Shown in pieces: positions 54,631-64,000 of a DNA stretch of 64,000 bases. Positions within the stretch are counted from its first letter, which is position 1. Every line of letters starts with the position of its first letter. This DNA is from Manihot esculenta. Its lineage: Eukaryota; Streptophyta; Magnoliopsida; Malpighiales; Euphorbiaceae. The stretch is taken from NCBI RefSeq assembly GCF_001659605.2, contig NC_035161.2, positions 41,621,956 to 41,685,955 on the forward strand, written 5' to 3'. The notes beneath the pieces are model-generated. The model did not search any database and was not told the DNA's origin. It saw only the letters and a list, made by a program, of their open reading frames with translations. The translations under genes and the position numbers were made by a program.

Positions 54631-54809
54631 AAAGTGGGAAAATCTTCCTTAGCCTTTTCTCTTAAAAACTCATTTCCTTTTCAAATCAAAAACTTAAAAC
54701 ATATCAAAACATTTTAGAAAACCTTCACTCTACCCTTCAGGGAAACTCTGACATTCAAAATTCCACCGGACGGTAGGAACTCCGATGTCTGAACTAGCCG
54801 GGTATTACA

Positions 54810-55062
54810 TAAATACAATGGTATAATTTGGTAAGATGCAGAGTTAATCGTACTCTCTACGGATAAAAAAATATAAGAGTCGTGATGTCCTCAGAAAATT
54901 GAGTTGTATTCCTTCTTGCTATTCTCACCTTATTTTAGTGCGTATAAAAAATAAATCTATTGAAAAGTCTTAACTAAATACAATGGTATAATTTGGTAAG
55001 ATGCAGAGTTAATCGTACTCTGTACGGATAAAAAATATAAGAGCCGTGATGTCCTCAGAAAA
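54810..55062 (+). repeat. ~166-bp tandem unit: right half of copy 1 and complete copy 2
   Basis: 54810-54814 is the target duplication. 54815-54896 completes copy 1 (ACAATGGTATAATTTGG and onward to CCTCAGAAA), and 54897-55062 is an uninterrupted second copy with few differences. Confidence 0.85.
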
Positions 55063-56290
55063 CTTAATTTAACCTTTGTTTTCAATGTGGTTTACTCTCC
55101 ATTACAAAACTTTCAAACTTATGTCTCATTCAATATTCCTCACTCTTATATGCCAAACTGAGTATTTCGATACACTGAATATTTAAATCTCAAACCTCGA
55201 TAGATCTTACAATTATCATGATATGTATTGATTGAATTATTTATTATTACTATTATTATTATCATTATTATAATATTAAGGCTCTATTTTTTAGCAGAAG
55301 ATAACTTATAATTGAAAAATGTTTTATGCAGAAACTATTTTGTCACAAAAATAGTTTAAGAAAATAACTTTATATTTTTTAAATACTGCAAGGGCGAGAA
55401 TTGAAGATGATGAGCCAATTATTGTAATCAATATAATAGCCGTCGGCCGAATTTATTGAAAACCAAAAATAAAAGGTAAAGGGCAACCTAGAATAAGGAA
55501 TTATATTCACATCCCATTACATTTAAATCTGAAGATGATAAAACCAACTCACAAACACTCGCCTTCTAGCCGTCAATATGCACAAACAAATATACGGTAA
55601 AGCAAGTGCTAGTAGACGCAGTTAGTTCGGCCAACTTAAACGTCTATAAGAAGCTGGGATTAGACACACAAATTTATATCGCTTGATTGGCTTAAGTAAT
55701 AAATCGATTCCAATCATAAGCATAAGAATCCTCAATAATTTTGAGTGATAACAGTACCAGAGAAATAATAATAATAATAAATCACAAACAGCATCAATAG
55801 TTAAAAGGGTTTTTAAAAAAAAAAAAAAACACAAAACCCGACAATTAGAATTTTGCTATAACACATGAAGGAACAAGGTAAGATGTACAGAGACATCCTA
55901 ATTCATCTAATGATCCATTAAGTTGATATTTCAACGAATGCTCATACACTACATGAGAAACAGAATAACATGATTATAACAACCCAATTTACATTCACTC
56001 AGCCATGTACACCCACATCTAAATAAATTAAATCTTGGAACTTGGAACCTCATTGCCAACTATCTTCCTCATTGACTGAATCCGGAATCTGCACCTCCGC
56101 CACAAAGTCTCCCAGGCAGGATATCCACCAGCCACTGACTTTGTCAAAACTCTCCTATTGTCTACTAACCACATTTATGCGGGTTAAAAGATGACGGTTC
56201 ATGGTTGAGCCTCAACTAATGGCGCAGGCAGGATTGGTTGCATTGGTGTCTAAGCATCCAAAAAATTTAAAAGTTCTCAACATCCAGGGT
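55063..56290. other. Intergenic DNA and 3' UTR of the kinase gene
   Basis: AT-rich with a TTA microsatellite near 55238-55270. The last 400 bases before 56291 are probably the 3' UTR of the minus-strand kinase. No other gene is seen. Confidence 0.55.
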
Positions 56291-61187
<4,897 letters not shown>

Positions 61188-62925
61188 GGTTTCTGTCTCC
61201 GGAAAAGCCAAACCCTAATCACCCTTTCAATCCCCCAAAACTAACAAAAATAAATTAAAAAAAAAAACTCAAAATCCCAAAAAAACTAAAAAAAAAAAAG
61301 AAGAAAAGAACGGGAAAGAGAAACGTTTCGCTATACAAGCAGAGATGAGAAAATGAGAAAAACTCGATCAATCACTATACACGCAAAGATGAGATAATCA
61401 GAAAAAACTGAACCTTCTCTCTCTCTCTCTCTCCTCCGCGTTCAACAGAGAGAGAGAAGGAATTTTGAAAAGAAAAACTAATGGGAGAAGAAAATAATTA
61501 TTATAAGCAAACACGAGCTCACAAACAAAATCCCTCCGTTTTATGTTCTCTCTCTCACTCCAGAAATTATCTTTCCTCTGTGAAGCTCCATGTGTCTCCT
61601 AACCAATGTTTTTCTTCTATTTCCGTGGTCAAAGCTCCACCAAAGGCCAACAGCCAATCATTTCGAATTTCGATTTTTTATTTGAACTTCAGTCAAACGG
61701 AAAATGTTGACCGTTGATTTGTAATTATAGTGATCGGGCGGTTAGTGGTTGAGATTATTTTAGCAGTGAGGGTGTGTTTGTTACAGAAATGCCCATGAAT
61801 TTTGACGGTATTAACAGAAAGGGATTTTAAGACAGACGATGGGAGAGGAATATTCGGGTATATTGACGGTTGTTTTGGCGGTTACATTAATAGGTCATTA
61901 TATGTAGAGATATGTTGTTCCTATTCCAGACGCTTTTTATAAGAATTAAAATTAAAATTGAAAATTAATTTCTTTAATTTTTTAAAATTAAAATTAATTT
62001 TTAGTACGATTCTATATATTTCAATTTCAATTTCATTCTAACATCGATTTTATTTCAATTTTAATTTTAATATAATTTTATTTTTATAATAAAATTTAAA
62101 TTTTAATAAAATAATTAAATACTTTTAATATTATATTAATATTATTTATATAAAATTATTAAATCTCATATTTTAATTTTAAAATAATATTAAATATATA
62201 TAATATTATATAATATTTTCATATAAAATATACAAAAATATTAAATAATTAAATATAATATCATTTTTCTATTATAATTTTTAAATTATTAAAAAATAAT
62301 AATAATAATTTCAATAAATTTTTTTAAAATTTTGTTAAAATATTTTTATAATAAATAAACTCTAGCTGAATTTTTATTATTCCTATAATATATCATAAAT
62401 ATATTTAATTTTTTTATAGCAAAACTACTGCATAATATCTAAAATTATTTAGTTGACTTAATAGTATTTTTTTTTAAAATAGTCACAATTATTTTAATTT
62501 AATTTATTTTTAATTTAATTAAATTATATATTATTATTATATAATCTAATTAATATATATATAAATAAATAATATATATATATATATATTTATTTATAAT
62601 TAATTTTAATAATTTATATTCTGTTAGTATAAATTATATTAATATATGTGAGTATAATTTATTTAAATAAAATAAAATATAATTAACGAATTAAATTAAT
62701 TGAATTATACTCTTATAAATTTTTAATAATTAAATAGTGATTAAAATATATAATAATTATATATATAACTATTAATACTAATTATAAATATATATACATA
62801 CATATTAATTTTTATATATAATTATTTTAATAATTTATATTTTATTAATATTATTTTATTTAAGTATATATATAATTATTTTAATAATTTATATTTTATT
62901 AATACTGAAATAGTGTGTATATATA
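61188..62925. promoter_or_regulatory. Promoter and leader of the kinase gene, then AT-rich intergenic DNA
   Basis: 61188-61480 is the leader, with A-runs and the CT repeat at 61416-61433. 61480-61900 is GC-balanced, likely proximal promoter. 61920-62925 is AT-rich with TA-type simple repeats and no gene. Confidence 0.55.
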
Positions 62926-62934
62926 TATAATTTA
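62926..62934. repeat. Left 9-bp target duplication of foldback element 2
   Basis: TATAATTTA, repeated exactly at 63720-63728. Confidence 0.72.
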
Positions 62935-63719
62935 TAGGGATTTATATTTTAGTATCTGGATATTATCATTATTGATAAGTTAGTTCTTACATTTTCAGAA
63001 ACCTATTAAAACGTCACTAACTTTTCTCTCCGCCAACGAAATAGTTCTTCTGTCATCTTTTTCATTAAAAATAGATAAAATATGAGAGATAAAATTTTTA
63101 AAATCCAATTTTATCCTCAAATAAAACCCCTTATTTAGTCATTGAATATTGATATTATTAACAAGTCAGTTTCGATATTTTCAAATATTTATTAAAACGT
63201 TTTTATCTTTTCTCATATTTATTAAAATGTCATTATCATTTCTTTCCGTCAACGAAATAGTTCATCCTCTTCCTTTTCTTCCTTTTCCTCCTTCTTAAAA
63301 AAAAAAAAAAAAAAAGAAGATGACGACAAAGAAAAAGAAAAAAATAAAAAAAAGAAAGAGAAGTATAAGATGATGATAAAGAAAAAGAAAAAGAAGGATA
63401 AGACTAAAAAAAAATTTCTCCTCCTTAAAGAATAATAATAAAAAGAAAAATTGAAGAAGAAGAAAATGAAAAATTGAAGAAGAAAAAAAAGAAGAATCAA
63501 AGAAGAAGAGGAGAAATAATCAGTGAAAAAGAAGGAGGATGAGGAAGACAAAAAGAATAGATAATTTGATATTTTGCTATATTTTTAATGGTAAAAATAG
63601 ATGGAATAATTATTTTATTGACGGAGAGAAAAAATAAGAATATTTTAAAAGATTTTTAAAAATGTAGGGACTGACTTGTTAGTAATGACAATACTCGGAA
63701 ACTAAATTGTAAATCTCTC
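62935..63719. mobile_element. Mutator-like foldback element 2 (non-autonomous), 785 bp
   Basis: The left end reads TAGGGATTTATATTTTAG and the right end in reverse complement GAGAGATTTACAATTTAG. Similarity continues through matching blocks (ATTATCATTATTGATAAG versus ATTGTCATTACTAACAAG, and TTTTCTCTCCG followed by CAA). A perfect 9-bp duplication flanks it. The left terminal block of ~120 bp occurs a second time in direct orientation near 63135-63265. The centre (63297-63545) is almost pure purine (GAAGAAAAAG type). The 100-codon minus-strand frame across it is low-complexity Phe/Ser/Leu and not a gene. Confidence 0.75.
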
Positions 63720-63728
63720 TATAATTTA

Positions 63729-64000
63729 TTTAAATAGAATGAATTTTAATTAATTAATTAAATTAGTTAAACTATACTACTATAAATATTTAATAATTAA
63801 TTAATAATTAAAAAATATAATAATTTTATATTATTATTGTATATAAATAATAATAATAATTATAAGTATGTATATATATAATTATTTTAGTAATTTATAT
63901 TTTAATAGTATAATTTTATTAATAAATATATTATATATATAATATATTTAAATAAAATAAATTATAATTATTTATTTAAATTGATTAAATAAAATAATAA
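63729..64000. other. AT-rich end of the window
   Basis: Simple AT-rich sequence; nothing recognised. Confidence 0.6.

Larger units (their letters stand above)
51569..54809. mobile_element. Composite solo-LTR insertion, same family as 39150-41256, with amplified 275-bp units
   Basis: Starts TGTAACAGCCC and ends GGGTATTACA, flanked by a perfect 5-bp duplication TAAAT (51564-51568 and 54810-54814). The neighbouring intact copy of the host tandem repeat reads TTAACTAAATACAATGG, which is exactly the empty site. From 52438 on, the sequence matches solo LTR 1 (TGTAACGGCCC, then CAGATCGGCTTAAGGCCG; end block CGGACGGTAGGAACTCCGATG). The first 836 bases are extra: two 275-bp units head to head and a third in direct orientation. 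No coding region of a retroelement is present; short open frames in the 275-bp units recur identically with them and are not genes. Confidence 0.85.

Noticed and set aside
52438..54809. A separate LTR starting at 52438 (or 52409) independent of the palindrome
   Set aside because: Its left flank does not duplicate the sequence after 54809, whereas the pair at 51564-51568 and 54810-54814 does. The palindrome is therefore inside the integrated unit.
63249..63551. 100-codon minus-strand frame
   Set aside because: It is a translation of the purine-rich core of foldback element 2: low-complexity Phe/Ser/Leu.

Overview
This is a 64 kb piece of a plant (eudicot) nuclear genome. The evidence is AT-rich intergenic DNA, split genes with short exons and GT-AG introns, a nuclear tRNA-Gly, plant-only gene families and LTR retrotransposon insertions. 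Gene order and protein flavour would fit a Malpighiales/Euphorbiaceae species such as cassava or its relatives, but that is inference only. All exon limits were worked out by hand from splice sites and reading frame, and every multi-exon model below closes in frame unless stated.

Layout, left to right. 1-2.6 kb is AT-rich intergenic DNA. 2650-9499 (-) is a 19-exon mitochondrial NAD-malic enzyme. 12086-14142 (-) is a two-exon small membrane protein. 15130-17675 (-) is a six-exon Rossmann protein of the RmlD/MAT2B type, head to head with a two-exon PPR gene at 18556-20031 (+). 20881-27115 (-) is a six-exon single-pass membrane protein whose last intron carries a 3.2 kb Ty3/gypsy-type LTR element (21295-24462). 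29071-31870 (-) encodes the chloroplast SRP receptor cpFtsY, with two damaged splice acceptors. 36984-37538 (+) and 44053-44607 (+) are two 184-aa C2-domain proteins (BAP1/BAP2 type), tandem paralogues separated by a nest of mobile DNA (38151-42803) that contains a solo LTR. 45511-45581 (+) is tRNA-Gly(GCC). 46930-49933 (-) is a five-exon RING-H2 membrane E3 ligase. 51569-54809 is a composite LTR-derived insertion that starts with a 551-bp palindrome. 56291-61187 (-) is a 13-exon shaggy/GSK3-like kinase of the theta type. The right end is AT-rich and holds a second Mutator-like foldback element.

The genes do not form a pathway. They are an ordinary mix of housekeeping and signalling genes: malate decarboxylation, thylakoid protein targeting, ubiquitin ligation, GSK3 signalling and C2/BAP cell-death control. 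The most unusual content is structural. First, a near-perfect 2 x 275-bp head-to-head inverted repeat with a third direct copy lies inside an LTR insertion whose 5-bp target duplication can be checked against an adjacent empty-site copy. Second, two splice acceptors and one GTPase-motif glycine are altered in cpFtsY. Third, an intronic LTR element has an in-frame pol deletion. Fourth, there are two foldback elements with perfect 9-bp target duplications. I did not find a clearly new multi-gene system.
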